NCBI GenBank assembly: GCA_963665935.1
Contig: OY762510.1
Span: forward strand, 2,232,001-2,296,000
Direction: 5' to 3'
Length of the DNA: 64,000 nucleotides
Origin: Syntrophus sp963665935
Lineage (GTDB): Bacteria; Desulfobacterota; Syntrophia; Syntrophales; Syntrophaceae
Below, one piece after another: positions 27,330 to 36,524 of this stretch. Both the position numbers and the translations under genes were made by a program. Below the pieces are notes generated by a model that worked only from the letters and a program-made list of their open reading frames with translations, was not told the DNA's origin and ran no database searches. The first letter of the stretch is position 1. Each line of letters opens with the position of its first letter.

Positions 27330-28472
27330 TTATGTCGGCAATCCAAGCCTTACAAGGATCGTTTCTTTTAAAGTTTCTGATGTCCCTTCACCGACTTCCA
27401 TCAACCTTGCTTCCCGGAAAAATCTCGAGATCGGGTATTCCACGGAAAAGCCGTACCCTCCATGGATCTGCAGCGACCTGTCCGCAACCCACATGCAGGA
27501 TTCCGAGGCATAAAGCTTGGCAGCCTGCGCATCCAGGGAAATGTCCAGACCCTGATCTGCCTTGAAGGCCGTCTGATAAATCATATTCCGGGCAACCCTG
27601 CCCATTTTATACATATCGGCCAGATAAAATCCGACGGCCTGGAAGGAACAGATGGGTTTACCGAAGGCCACCCGGCTCTGGGAGTAAGACAGGGCTTCTT
27701 CAAAGGCGCCCTGTAGAATACCGATGCTGACCGCGCCAAAGACGAGGCGGAAACAGTCAAGGGCATTGGTGATCAATTTGAGGCTCTCCATTCCGGAAGC
27801 GATCACGGCCTCTTTCGCTACCTCAACCTCATTGAAGTCGACCTCGCAGGTTGCAACGGCACTCATCCCCATCTTGGGAACTTTCCGGATCACAATTCCC
27901 GGTGATTTCGAATCTACAGCAACCAGAACAAAATCCCCAGGTTGACCATTATTGGTCATCCTGGCAAAGACCAGCATCTCATCGGCATTGTCTGCGTTGA
28001 TTACCGACATTTTGCTTCCCTTTAATACAAGGGAATCCCCTTTGGGTTCGGCCGTTGTCTCTATCTTGGCGATATCCGGTCCGGAGCCTGACTCCGTCAG
28101 AGCCAGGGTTCCCGTCTTTTCTCCGTATGCAACGGCAGTGACGTACTTTTCTTTCTGCTCTTCACTTCCCGCAACCAGAATGGGATAGGCGAAATAGAAG
28201 CTTGTAGCTCCAACCGCCAACGCGGCAGCAGCCGAAACACGGGCCAGTTCCTCCATGGCAATGCACGCGCCAACCCAGCCAAGTCCGCTGCCACCATACT
28301 GCTCCGGAGCAAGAATGCCCCCCACCCCCATCTCGGCCAGCTTTGCTAATATTTCAGAAGGATATTCTTCTTTTTCATCAATCTCCCCAGCGACAGGCTT
28401 GATTTCTTTTTCGCAGAACCTGTGCATCATTTGCTGGAACATCTTCGTTTCATCAGTCAACAGATTTTCCAT
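27330..28472 (-). CDS. Acyl-CoA dehydrogenase
   Basis: 380-aa acyl-CoA dehydrogenase, only distantly similar to the one at 21288-22436. Motifs: ALTESGSGPDIAKIETTAEP for the flavin site, HGGYGFSVEYPISRFFREARLMEVGEGTSE near the C-terminus (glutamate before GTSE as candidate base). ATG 28472 is preferred because AAGGTGG lies 5 bases ahead; an upstream GTG at 28481 is possible. It forms a pair with the M24-type gene upstream (short gap). Substrate unknown. Confidence 0.88.
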   Translation of the reverse strand: MENLLTDETKMFQQMMHRFCEKEIKPVAGEIDEKEEYPSEILAKLAEMGVGGILAPEQYGGSGLGWVGACIAMEELARVSAAAALAVGATSFYFAYPILVAGSEEQKEKYVTAVAYGEKTGTLALTESGSGPDIAKIETTAEPKGDSLVLKGSKMSVINADNADEMLVFARMTNNGQPGDFVLVAVDSKSPGIVIRKVPKMGMSAVATCEVDFNEVEVAKEAVIASGMESLKLITNALDCFRLVFGAVSIGILQGAFEEALSYSQSRVAFGKPICSFQAVGFYLADMYKMGRVARNMIYQTAFKADQGLDISLDAQAAKLYASESCMWVADRSLQIHGGYGFSVEYPISRFFREARLMEVGEGTSETLKETILVRLGLPT

Positions 28473-28502
28473 GTAGTCCACCTTCTTTCTTTAAGTATTC
28501 AA

Positions 28503-29786
28503 TTAATTTTGGTATTTTAATGAAGTCCGACGATTCAAACCCACGGGTGTTGAAACGCGGCCTTTTGATCCGGGGATGGCATCCGGGATGGATACGATGT
28601 CCAGAGGCGTGCCCACAATCCTTTGCAGCCCGTCTTTGCGTACAACGAAATCGGCCTCAATGCCTACGGATCCTTCGTTGGGGATGATGAATTTAGGCTC
28701 AATGGCCATGACCATCCCCTCTTTAAGCACCGTTTTGTGGCTTGCTGTGATGACCGGAAGTTCGTTGAGTTCGAGGCCGAATCCATGACCAATAAAGGCC
28801 ACCTGCCCTTCACCATGCCCCATAAAGTACTCTTCCAGCCCAGCCTTTTTCACGCGGTCGAAAGCCCTGGCGTAGACTTCCACCACATCGACGCCTTCTT
28901 TTGCGAAGTCATTGATATCTTCCAGAATCTCCCTTGCGACCTCATAGGCGTTCCGGAAGGTCTCCTTCATCTCACCGACGACATAGACCCTTGTTTCATC
29001 GGTCACATAGCCGTTGTATCCACCGCCATAATCGATGATTACAGGGATGCCCCTTTTCACTGTGTTGGCGGAAGACCCCTGCCCGATTGCCGGAGATAGG
29101 CCAAACCCCGCAATCGGCACATCAGCCCAGGATGCGACGGTCGATGAATAGCCTTGTGTAACCAAACAGCATATCATCTCCTGATTGAATCCTCTCATGC
29201 GGATCAATCCCTGGTGGCCTATCCGCCTTCCCTCCGCGACGAGGTCTGCCTCGATCTCGACCTCGGGCCGCCCTTCTCTCACAAGATCCTTTGCCTTTCG
29301 GAAAACATGGGAGACGATCTCGCCGGAATTCAGAATCTGCTTGATCTCAAATTCGCTCTTGATCAGCCTCACCTGCTTTACAAAGGGGGAAATATCGGCC
29401 ATCCGCTCATAACCCAGGATGGATTTCCATTGTTCGAAGAGGAGCACAGGAACAACGTCGAGTTCCATGGCCCCGGTTCCCTTGAGCACATTCTTCTCCC
29501 TGAGGACATCCCTGATGTCTTTGGGTTTGCGAAACGGTGTGATCTCAAGTGGGGACTCATAGAGCGCCCGGGATATGCTCTTCTTAACAAAAAACACAGG
29601 CGACCCATCCACGGGAACAACGAGCACGCCCTTCTGCACCGTGCCGGTAAAGTAAAAGAGGTCCACGTTCTGGAGAATAACGGCAAAGCTGATGCCCTGA
29701 TCTGCCATTCTACTCCTTAAAGTATCAAGCCTCTTCTCCAGCTCTTCCCTGGGTGTAAAATCACAGACATCCAAGCTCTTGACCAT
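28503..29786 (-). CDS. M24 (Xaa-Pro aminopeptidase / creatinase fold) protein
   Basis: About 427 aa: a creatinase-type N-terminal domain and a pita-bread M24 domain. The two-metal ligand set is present: DYGGGYNGYVTDETR (two Asp), GHGFGLELNELP (His), AIEPKFIIP and GIEADF (Glu), so it should be catalytically competent. Proline peptidase, creatinase-like amidinohydrolase or related C-N hydrolase activity are all possible. The start was placed at ATG 29786 (AAGG upstream) rather than TTG 29795. Pairing with an acyl-CoA dehydrogenase is unusual. Confidence 0.8.
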   Translation of the reverse strand: MVKSLDVCDFTPREELEKRLDTLRSRMADQGISFAVILQNVDLFYFTGTVQKGVLVVPVDGSPVFFVKKSISRALYESPLEITPFRKPKDIRDVLREKNVLKGTGAMELDVVPVLLFEQWKSILGYERMADISPFVKQVRLIKSEFEIKQILNSGEIVSHVFRKAKDLVREGRPEVEIEADLVAEGRRIGHQGLIRMRGFNQEMICCLVTQGYSSTVASWADVPIAGFGLSPAIGQGSSANTVKRGIPVIIDYGGGYNGYVTDETRVYVVGEMKETFRNAYEVAREILEDINDFAKEGVDVVEVYARAFDRVKKAGLEEYFMGHGEGQVAFIGHGFGLELNELPVITASHKTVLKEGMVMAIEPKFIIPNEGSVGIEADFVVRKDGLQRIVGTPLDIVSIPDAIPGSKGRVSTPVGLNRRTSLKYQN

Positions 29787-29946
29787 CTTTCCCAACCTTG
29801 TTCATATTCTTCTGTCGGTCGTTGGACACTCTTCCAATAGACTCTTTTGCTGTCTGCTGGATATTCTCTTGCCCCGTTTGTGAATTCCCTGAGATCTTCT
29901 GATTTTAACGATACTGCATCCTGATGGTGTGCAGTCTGTAGGTAAG

Positions 29947-30024
29947 GATAATCCTGGATTTTCCCCCCTCCTCGGTCATTATAGAGGAGGTGTGGCTGAG
30001 GGGGAGGAAAATCCGAGGGTTATC
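29947..30024 (-). terminator. Long imperfect hairpin after the acetate-type transporter
   Basis: GATAATCCTGGATTTTCC and, after a central GAGGAGG/CCTCCTC stem, GGAAAATCCGAGGGTTATC form a long imperfect inverted repeat between the M24 gene and the transporter stop at 30054. Probably a terminator for the transporter/ligase operon, though it has no clear U tract. Confidence 0.45.
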
Positions 30025-30053
30025 ATGGCCTTTCTAGCAGTTCCAAACTTGTC

Positions 30054-30659
30054 TTACTTGATGATCGGACCTGGAAAGGGAAATACCTGTTTGCCAAATA
30101 CCGTGTTAGTCTGTATCGCCGCAGCGGAGTAAATGGCAAATAGCCCGGCTATTCCAGCCAAATTGCCGGCGATCGGCCCATAGACCTTGGGGTCCAGGAT
30201 ACCCAGGAATATGCCGGTAATCATCGGCACAGACAAATTCATAGGAACGATCAAGGCAAATACGGTTAACGGCATGCTTTTGGCGAAGCACGGAAATTCC
30301 AGCCACAAGACAAGCGTAATGGCACACCAGGCCCATCCGGCGATATGATGATCGAACTTCCAGCCGTACATTCCGGCAAAATATTGAAAAATCCATACGG
30401 AGCCGGTTACCAACATGAAGTAGGCACTGAACCAGGTGAAGGTATTTCCACCGGAAGAACTGCCCATTCGCAACTCTATAACACCCACAATCACCTGCAC
30501 GAAGAAACCACCTATCAACCATATACCCGCAACGGCCCTGGCTTCTGCTGCATTTACTTTTCCGGTTAACACCGCATAGAATATAAAAACGGCAATCGCC
30601 AGAGCTGTTAATCCGGCGGGCATTGGATTCGCCCATCCTGCGCCATGCTGATCTGACAT
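30054..30659 (-). CDS. Acetate uptake transporter (GPR1/FUN34/YaaH, SatP family)
   Basis: 201-aa membrane protein with six hydrophobic segments and the family motif near the N-terminus (NPMPAGLTALA, the NPAPLGL signature). SatP/AceTr proteins move acetate and succinate, and some homologues other small carboxylates. It lies 107 bases after the acyl-CoA ligase on the same strand, suggesting uptake or release of a short acid coupled to its CoA activation. In a syntroph it could serve acetate export. Confidence 0.85.
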   Translation of the reverse strand: MSDQHGAGWANPMPAGLTALAIAVFIFYAVLTGKVNAAEARAVAGIWLIGGFFVQVIVGVIELRMGSSSGGNTFTWFSAYFMLVTGSVWIFQYFAGMYGWKFDHHIAGWAWCAITLVLWLEFPCFAKSMPLTVFALIVPMNLSVPMITGIFLGILDPKVYGPIAGNLAGIAGLFAIYSAAAIQTNTVFGKQVFPFPGPIIK

Positions 30660-30766
30660 AATACTCCCTCCTTAATTTTTGCGTCTGCAACGCACTATTG
30701 GCTGCACATCTCTTTTCCCACCGGGATGGAATCCCGGCGGGAATCCCTGAAGTTACTTCTTCTCTC

Positions 30767-32338
30767 TCATTTTCCGAATTGCTCCCGCAAGTCTCTCTTC
30801 AGGATCTTTCCTGCCGCGTTGCGAGGCAGTTCCGGTACGATATGGACAATCTTCGGCACCTTGTACCCTGCGACTTTGCCCTTGCAATATTCTGTTACCT
30901 CGGCCGGTTCAATGGTTGCCCCTTGGTTGAGAACGACGACGGCCGTCACAGCTTCACCCCATGTCGGGTGCGGTGTGCCGATGACGCAGGATTCCTTGAT
31001 TGCCGGGTTTGAGTTCAATACCTTCTCTACCTCTATCGGGTAGACATTTTCACCGCCGGTAATGATCATGTCTTTCAATCGGTCGACCATGCGGATGTAA
31101 CCCAAGGCATCAACCGTACAGACATCTTCCGTGTGGAACCACTCTCCCCGGAAGGCCTTCTTTGTTTCCGCCTCTTTTCTCCAGTAGCCGAGACTGTTGC
31201 CGGGACCCCTGACGATCATTTCACCCGGAACGCCCGGGGGCACCTGCTTGCCGTTTTCGTCGACGATGAGAACCTCCATGTCCCAGCCTGATCTTCCGCA
31301 TGATTCATAGATGGCGGTATCCCCTCTTTCTAAGGCGTCCTTGATGTCTCTCCGGGACAAATAGCAGGTAAGGCCGGTATTTTCGGTCGTTCCGTGGTGT
31401 TCGCCCAGAATAAGGCCGAAGGTATCAATAAACTTCTTGAACGTTTCGGGGATGATGCCTGCACCGGCGAACCACAGGGATTTCCAGCTTGAGAGGTCAT
31501 ATTTTTTGTAATCGGGGTAATCGAGGACCATCATGACCATCGGCGTGGCCAGCATCCCGCACGTCAATTTGAACTTTTCCGTGGATGACAGGAAGAGGTC
31601 CACATCCCACTTCGTAAAGACATAGGCAGGGCAGGCGACGTAAAAACCACCGAACATGTTGTAGTACGCCGTAATGTGGTACATGGGACAGACGATAAAC
31701 GTACGGTCGTCCATGGTGATATCATTGGCTCGGGAACAGACGCGGCCGGCATGGACAAGATTTCCATGGGTCTGCATGACCCCCTTGGGAAGCCCCGTCG
31801 TCCCGCTCGTATACATGAGAAAGGCGATATCATCTTCAAAGACTTCTACTTCCAGCTCAGCCGGCGAAGCGTTTTGAATCATTTCCTCAAACTCAAGCCA
31901 TCCTTCGGGTTTCTTACCAGGCGCCCCGAAATAGATGGTATGTTTGATTGAGGGGATAGATTCTTTAATCTGCTGGGCCAATTCAACATACTGATCCTGG
32001 ACCATAAGAACGGTTGGTTCTGAATCCGTTAGTATCGCGGCCATTTCCGGCGGCGCCAATCTGAAATTACAGACGACGAAGATGAAGCCTGCATTGAGGA
32101 CGTAGAATGCGGATTCCGCGTACTCCATACTGTTTTGACCCAGGATGGCAACCCGCTCCCCCTTTTTCAGCCCGAGGGCATACAAGGCATTCCCCATCCG
32201 GTTCGCCCGGTCTTTCATGGCTGCATAGGTGTATTGCCGGTTGCCTTCCGCCTCTATGAGCCCCAATCGATCCGGATACAGCATCGCATTTCTTTTGATC
32301 AAAGTTGGAACGACGTTAAACTTTCTTTCTGCTCCCAT
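30767..32338 (-). CDS. Acyl-CoA synthetase (AMP-forming)
   Basis: 523-aa adenylate-forming ligase with MYTSGTTGLPKGVMQTHGN, the hinge region HTEDVCTVDALGYIRMVDRLKDMIITGGENVYPIEVE, and C-terminal LPRNAAGKILKRDLR carrying the catalytic lysine. It is of the general FadD/medium-chain type and differs from the benzoate ligase at 4374-5945. Substrate unknown; fatty acid or alicyclic acid is likely. Confidence 0.88.
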   Translation of the reverse strand: MGAERKFNVVPTLIKRNAMLYPDRLGLIEAEGNRQYTYAAMKDRANRMGNALYALGLKKGERVAILGQNSMEYAESAFYVLNAGFIFVVCNFRLAPPEMAAILTDSEPTVLMVQDQYVELAQQIKESIPSIKHTIYFGAPGKKPEGWLEFEEMIQNASPAELEVEVFEDDIAFLMYTSGTTGLPKGVMQTHGNLVHAGRVCSRANDITMDDRTFIVCPMYHITAYYNMFGGFYVACPAYVFTKWDVDLFLSSTEKFKLTCGMLATPMVMMVLDYPDYKKYDLSSWKSLWFAGAGIIPETFKKFIDTFGLILGEHHGTTENTGLTCYLSRRDIKDALERGDTAIYESCGRSGWDMEVLIVDENGKQVPPGVPGEMIVRGPGNSLGYWRKEAETKKAFRGEWFHTEDVCTVDALGYIRMVDRLKDMIITGGENVYPIEVEKVLNSNPAIKESCVIGTPHPTWGEAVTAVVVLNQGATIEPAEVTEYCKGKVAGYKVPKIVHIVPELPRNAAGKILKRDLREQFGK

Positions 32339-32664
32339 GATAACCCTCCCTTTTTTTATGTTCCCTAATGATTTTTGAGTTATATCTAGTTTTGCAAGTG
32401 TAGTGCCAATAATATTGTTTAATATATATGAATAATATCAAGAAGATAAAAGAATAATACTTAGATAAATAATAATATTGTATTATCATTTACAAAGAAT
32501 CGTTATAGGCGTTGTTTTTTTTGCTTCTCAGGCAGGTAGGCGTGTGTTGATTGTCACAATAAATGACTCAGCCCTGGGACCTTTCCCGTTATGCGTTGAC
32601 AATGCGTAATACGTATATTATTAATATTCTGAGAATCTGAATCATTAAGTCAAAGGAAAAAGCA
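32339..32664 (+). promoter_or_regulatory. AT-rich divergent promoter region; sigma-70-like promoter for the antitoxin gene
   Basis: No gene. Rich in A+T around 32395-32490. TTGACA at 32596-32601 and TATTAA at 32619-32624 (17-base spacer) make a plausible promoter for relB, and the spacer contains the palindrome ATACGTAT, a possible operator for the ribbon-helix-helix antitoxin. The promoter of the ligase on the other strand must also lie here. Confidence 0.45.
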
Positions 32665-32898
32665 ATGCGTACAAAAGGGAATGTAGCCAATTTCAGCATC
32701 AGATTGCCGGAAGAATTGCTTGCCAGACTCAACCATCTGGCTGAAGTTACCCACCGGCCAAAATCTTATTATATCGTTGAGGCGATCAAAGAACACCTTG
32801 AAGAAATGGAAGATTACTATTTAGCCGCGGAACGTCTAGTGGACCGGAACGCCGAATATCTGACTTCAGAGGAGGCGGCTAAATACCTTGAGTTATAA
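32665..32898 (+). CDS. RelB-type antitoxin (ribbon-helix-helix)
   Basis: 77-aa antitoxin. The N-terminal NFSIRLPEELLARLNHLAEVTHRPKSYYIVEAIKEHLEEM is a MetJ/Arc/CopG ribbon-helix-helix DNA-binding domain, and the C-terminal tail would wrap the toxin. Clear AAAGGAAAAAG ribosome site. It overlaps the start of the relE-like gene, as in typical TA operons. Its toxin is destroyed by a frameshift and an IS insertion, so the antitoxin is now an orphan. Confidence 0.88.
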   Translation: MRTKGNVANFSIRLPEELLARLNHLAEVTHRPKSYYIVEAIKEHLEEMEDYYLAAERLVDRNAEYLTSEEAAKYLEL

Positions 32899-33079
32899 GG
32901 TTCCTTTGGCATACGAAAGCCCTTGACAGCCTCAGGGAGCTTGACAAGCCCGTTCGGAAGCGAATCTTCGATAAGATCAACGATTATGTTGCTCAAGATC
33001 CTACAAACCTTGGGAAGCCCTTAAAGGATAATTTGTCCGGATTCTGGCGTTATCGTTTTGGAGATTATCGGGTTATTCA
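32888..33079 (+). pseudogene. RelE-family toxin, 5' fragment (frameshifted and interrupted by IS21)
   Basis: Starts at TTG 32888 inside relB (SYKVP...), then an extra T near 32902-32905 shifts the frame; the continuing frame reads WHTKALDSLRELDKPVRKR and then GKPLKDNLSGFWRYRFGDYRVIH, a RelE/ParE-type mRNA-interferase sequence. It stops at the IS21 left end (33080). The last 22 codons resume at 35584. So two independent lesions inactivate it. Confidence 0.85.
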
Positions 33080-33203
33080 TGCGTATTCCGGGCCATTCCG
33101 CCACCCCTGGTGGATCTCTAGAGAACGCTGGATAAATCCAATAAAAGCCGTTAGAGCCCTCCCAAAAAACTGGGAGGCTGAAGTGGCGGCGGAAAGGTTA
33201 TCC

Positions 33204-34745
33204 ATGCGCACCATCAAAGAAGTTTTACGACTGAAATGGGAGAAAAAGTTCTCCAACAAACAGATTGAACAGAGCTGCAAAATTGCCCGCAGCACGATCA
33301 GGGAGTACCTGGTACGTGCCGAGCGTGCCGGTTTAAATTGGCCAGCGGTGTCTGATCTCGATGACGGCCGTCTGGAAGCCCTGTTGTTTTCACCCTCCGT
33401 TCCTGCAGAGTGTTCCGAGAAGCGGAATCTTCCCGACATGGAATATCTCCGTAAGGAGCTGACCCGCAAAGGGGTGACCCTCCGGCTGCTGTGGCTGGAA
33501 TACAGACAGGTCAACCCGGATGGCTATCAATACAGTCAGTTCTGTTACCATTACCACCAGTGGCGCAATAAGCTGGACGTCTGCCTTCGCCAGACCCACC
33601 GGGCAGGAGAAAAACTCTTTCTTGATTACGCCGGCCAGACGATTCCGGTTACTGATCCGTTGACAGGAAAAATCATAGACGCCTATCTCTTTATTGCCAC
33701 CCTCGGCGCCAGCAACTATACCTTTGCCTGGGCAAGTTTTTCCCAGAATCTTCCCTCCTGGATCGACGCCAATGTCCGGGCATTCAATTTCTTTGGGGGC
33801 GTACCGGAGATTCTCGTTCCCGACAACCTGAAGACCGGCGTAACCAAAGCCTGCTATTATGAACCGGACATCAACCCGACCTATTACAAAATGGCTTGCC
33901 ACTACAATACGGTCATTATCCCCGCCAGGATCGTCAAGCCCAAGGACAAGGCCAAGGTGGAGTCGGCCGTTCTCATAGCGGAACAGTGGATTCTGGCGGC
34001 GCTTCGGAATCATGCCTTCTTCAGCATCAGCGAGCTGAATAACGCCATTGCCGAAAAGTTGGAGGATCTCAACAACCGCACGTTCCAGAAGATGAACGGC
34101 ACCCGGAGAAGTCTTTACGAAACTCTTGACCGTCCGGCCCTGAAGCCCCTTCCTGCCAGTCCCTATGTGTATGCCGAATGCAAGAAGGTTCGGGTGAACA
34201 TTGACTACCATGTCGAGATTGACGGTCACTATTACAGCGTCCCCTATCAGCTTGTAAAAGAACAGGTGGAGGCGTGGCTGACGGCAACCACGGTGGAGAT
34301 CTTGTTCAAGAACCGCCGCGTCGCCAGCCATGCGAGAAGTACCGAAAAATATCAACACACCACGCTGACGGAACATATGCCCAAGGCCCATCAGAAATAT
34401 CTGGAATGGACCCCTTCCCGGATCATGGACTGGGCAGGCAAAAACGGTCCCAATACCCGGCAGATCGTTTCCTGCATCATGGAGAGACGCAGGCATCCCC
34501 AGCAGGGCTTCCGCTCCTGCCTGGGCATCATGCGACTGGCGAAACGTTACTCCTCCGAACGTCTTGAAGCTGCCTGCGGCCGTGCCCTCCTTCTGAAGGC
34601 CTACAGTTACAAGAGCATCGAATCCATCCTGAAGACCAACCTCGATGCCCAGGAGCTGCCGGAATCCTCACCGGAGAAGAAGATCATCCATTACAATATC
34701 CGGGGCCAGGAATATTACCGACAGGAGGAGTCCGCTCATGCTTAA
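33204..34745 (+). CDS. istA: IS21-family transposase IstA
   Basis: About 513 aa. N-terminal helix-turn-helix (SNKQIEQSCKIARSTIREYL) and an integrase-like DDE core (Asp in FLDYAGQTIPV, Asp in VPDNLKTGV, Glu in KPKDKAKVESAV), with a C-terminal beta-rich domain. ATG 33204 is chosen because GGAAAGG lies 6 bases ahead; the longer open frame from 33033 begins inside relE and is a fusion by chance. It overlaps istB by 8 bases. Confidence 0.92.
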   Translation: MRTIKEVLRLKWEKKFSNKQIEQSCKIARSTIREYLVRAERAGLNWPAVSDLDDGRLEALLFSPSVPAECSEKRNLPDMEYLRKELTRKGVTLRLLWLEYRQVNPDGYQYSQFCYHYHQWRNKLDVCLRQTHRAGEKLFLDYAGQTIPVTDPLTGKIIDAYLFIATLGASNYTFAWASFSQNLPSWIDANVRAFNFFGGVPEILVPDNLKTGVTKACYYEPDINPTYYKMACHYNTVIIPARIVKPKDKAKVESAVLIAEQWILAALRNHAFFSISELNNAIAEKLEDLNNRTFQKMNGTRRSLYETLDRPALKPLPASPYVYAECKKVRVNIDYHVEIDGHYYSVPYQLVKEQVEAWLTATTVEILFKNRRVASHARSTEKYQHTTLTEHMPKAHQKYLEWTPSRIMDWAGKNGPNTRQIVSCIMERRRHPQQGFRSCLGIMRLAKRYSSERLEAACGRALLLKAYSYKSIESILKTNLDAQELPESSPEKKIIHYNIRGQEYYRQEESAHA

Positions 34746-35481
34746 TCAACAGACCCTGAACAAACTTTATGAACTGAAGCTGACGGGAATGGCGGAGGCC
34801 TTTGCCGATCAGCTCAATCAGCCCGATATGGACAAGCTCTCCTTTGCGGAGCGCTTCGGCCTCATCGTGGATCGCCAATGGACCTGGAAGGAAAACAACC
34901 GCATGGACCGGTATCTGAAAAATGCCAGGTTGAAACTCAATGCCTGCGTGGAGGACATCGACTACAAAACCCCACGGGGAATTGATCAGTCCGTATTCAT
35001 GAGCCTCATCTCCTGCGATTGGGTGAGGCGTCATCATAACATCATTCTCACAGGCCCCACCGGATCGGGAAAAACCTTCCTTGCATGCGCCTTGACCAAC
35101 AAGGCCTGCCGGGAAGGATACCGGGCCTTCTACATCCGATCACCCAAGTTCTCCTATCAGATGGCCCTGTCCCGGGGGGATGGAAGTTACGGAAAAACGA
35201 TCAATAAGCTCGCCAAGGCCCATGTCCTGGTGATTGATGATCTCGGGCTGGCACCCATGACGGACTCCGAACGAAGAGATCTCCTGGAGGTGGTCGAGGA
35301 AAGACATGGTCATGCCTCCACGATTGTCACCAGTCAACTCCCCGTGGATTTATGGCATGAACAAATCGGCGATCCCACTATTGCCGACGCCATCCTTGAC
35401 CGGCTGATCCATAATGCCCATAAGATCAATCTGTCGATGAAGGGTGAATCGATGAGGAAAAAATATGCCGGCTTGACCTGA
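34738..35481 (+). CDS. istB: IS21-family helper ATPase IstB
   Basis: 247-aa DnaC-like AAA+ ATPase with Walker A GPTGSGKTF and Walker B VLVIDDLGL, ending KKYAGLT. IstB assembles on DNA and directs IstA to the target. ATG 34738 has a good ribosome site (ACAGGAGGAG) and overlaps the istA stop, the normal coupled arrangement. Confidence 0.93.
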   Translation: MLNQQTLNKLYELKLTGMAEAFADQLNQPDMDKLSFAERFGLIVDRQWTWKENNRMDRYLKNARLKLNACVEDIDYKTPRGIDQSVFMSLISCDWVRRHHNIILTGPTGSGKTFLACALTNKACREGYRAFYIRSPKFSYQMALSRGDGSYGKTINKLAKAHVLVIDDLGLAPMTDSERRDLLEVVEERHGHASTIVTSQLPVDLWHEQIGDPTIADAILDRLIHNAHKINLSMKGESMRKKYAGLT

Positions 35482-35583
35482 AGAATCTTCTATGTAAAAG
35501 AGCTGAAAATCCAGCGTCGCTACGCTCCGACCAAGGGTGGCGGATTCCTCCGGAATCGAGTGGCGAAATCAGCGGAATAGGCA

Positions 35584-35661
35584 GTTATTCATACCGTTGA
35601 TCTTGAAAAGCAGGTGATAACAGTACTGGAAGCTGGACACCGCAAAGATATTTACAAATGA
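35584..35661 (+). pseudogene. RelE-family toxin, 3' fragment
   Basis: Immediately after the IS21 right end, the relE frame resumes with VIHTVDLEKQVITVLEAGHR and stops at 35661. Joined to the 5' part across the duplicated target it restores the typical RelE C-terminus (the catalytic region of the family lies here). Confidence 0.85.
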
Positions 35662-35800
35662 CGAGAATGAAGCTTTCCGCTTTATCATAGGTCGCTCTAT
35701 TAACTGCTGGCGGTCCGCAATCTATCGTTCATAGCCGTCAGTTTGTCTAAGCCAAAGGGCGTCGTCTGGTCTATAAGTTAACGGAGTTCCCAAGTCCAGC

Positions 35801-36163
35801 TTGAGAAGGTTGTTAACGGGCTATGCCATCTCGTTCAACCGCAGCCACACCAGCCATTTGCTCGGATGTCAACTTCCGGATGAGGGTGTTGAAATGGATA
35901 TTGTCAGGCAACCGTTTGGGCATACACGGACGGAAATGGCGATGCGATATGCCAAAAGATCGCAGGCAGAATTGACAAATCTTCTTGAAAAGAAAAGGGC
36001 TTCTGTAGTTGATCTTGCAAATCATTTGCAAGTCATAAACAGAAGCCCAAGGGCGGCGTCCATCAAATATAATGTACATGATATTGTAATCATTAAGATT
36101 ATAGATTATCAAAATTTCTACTTACCCCCAAAGTTACCCCGAAAATCCAAAACGACCCCTTAA
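35801..36163 (+). pseudogene. Tyrosine-recombinase (integrase) C-terminal remnant
   Basis: The open frame contains SHTSHLLGCQLPDEGVEMDIVRQPFGHTRTEMAMRYAKRS, which is the end of a phage integrase (compare the family pattern RHTFASHLL.AGVD...V...LGH....T.RYAH). The catalytic RH.. arginine is changed and the N-terminal catalytic half is missing from 35662-35800 in any frame, so it is a decayed fragment. The last about 45 codons are AT-rich and probably not original. Confidence 0.65.
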
Positions 36164-36524
36164 AATTTTTTTTCACTGGCTCCGTGATAGAATGAAAATG
36201 GACAACCCATTTTCCGATCTAATCTTCTCTCTTGATCTTCATTCTTTGGGCGGTGACCTTCGCGCCGATCCGCGCAACCTCCAGGATGAAATTCGATTCT
36301 CACAGAATGAATTTTTTCAGGTTCTCCATTTCTGGCATGAAAAAAGGGGACAAATTCTTTTCGGTCATCACCCTTCAAATATTCGACTTCACACGGATAA
36401 TGCAATAATAAAAACAGTGGCTTATGAGATTTATCCGGTCCCTGTTCCCTTCGTCTCAAATCCAATTTCCAGACATAAAAAAGGGGACAAACCGTTGTCG
36501 ATTCATCCCCAAGCGTCGCCGGAT
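36164..36524. other. Intergenic region with two copies of AAAAAAGGGGACAAA
   Basis: No credible gene; the open frames here look like chance. AAAAAAGGGGACAAA occurs at about 36341-36355 and 36478-36492, both after CAT. The start of this region contains TTACCCC/GTTACCCC motifs near 36120-36142 that resemble GGGGTAACT repeats beside the integrase at the other end of the island (47033-47083). Confidence 0.35.

Larger units (their letters stand above)
33080..35583 (+). mobile_element. Complete IS21-family insertion sequence
   Basis: 2504-bp element carrying istA and istB, bounded by 8-bp direct repeats GTTATTCA (33072-33079 and 35584-35591). The ends are related inverted repeats beginning with TG: TGCGTATTCCGGGCCATT at the left and, reading in from the right, TGCCTATTCCGCTGATTT; both continue into a CGCCAC motif. 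It is inserted inside relE. Both genes are open, so the element may still be mobile. Confidence 0.93.

Noticed and set aside
33033..33203. Upstream extension of IstA to 33033
   Set aside because: This part encodes the RelE fragment and the IS left end fused by chance; a proper ribosome site precedes ATG 33204.
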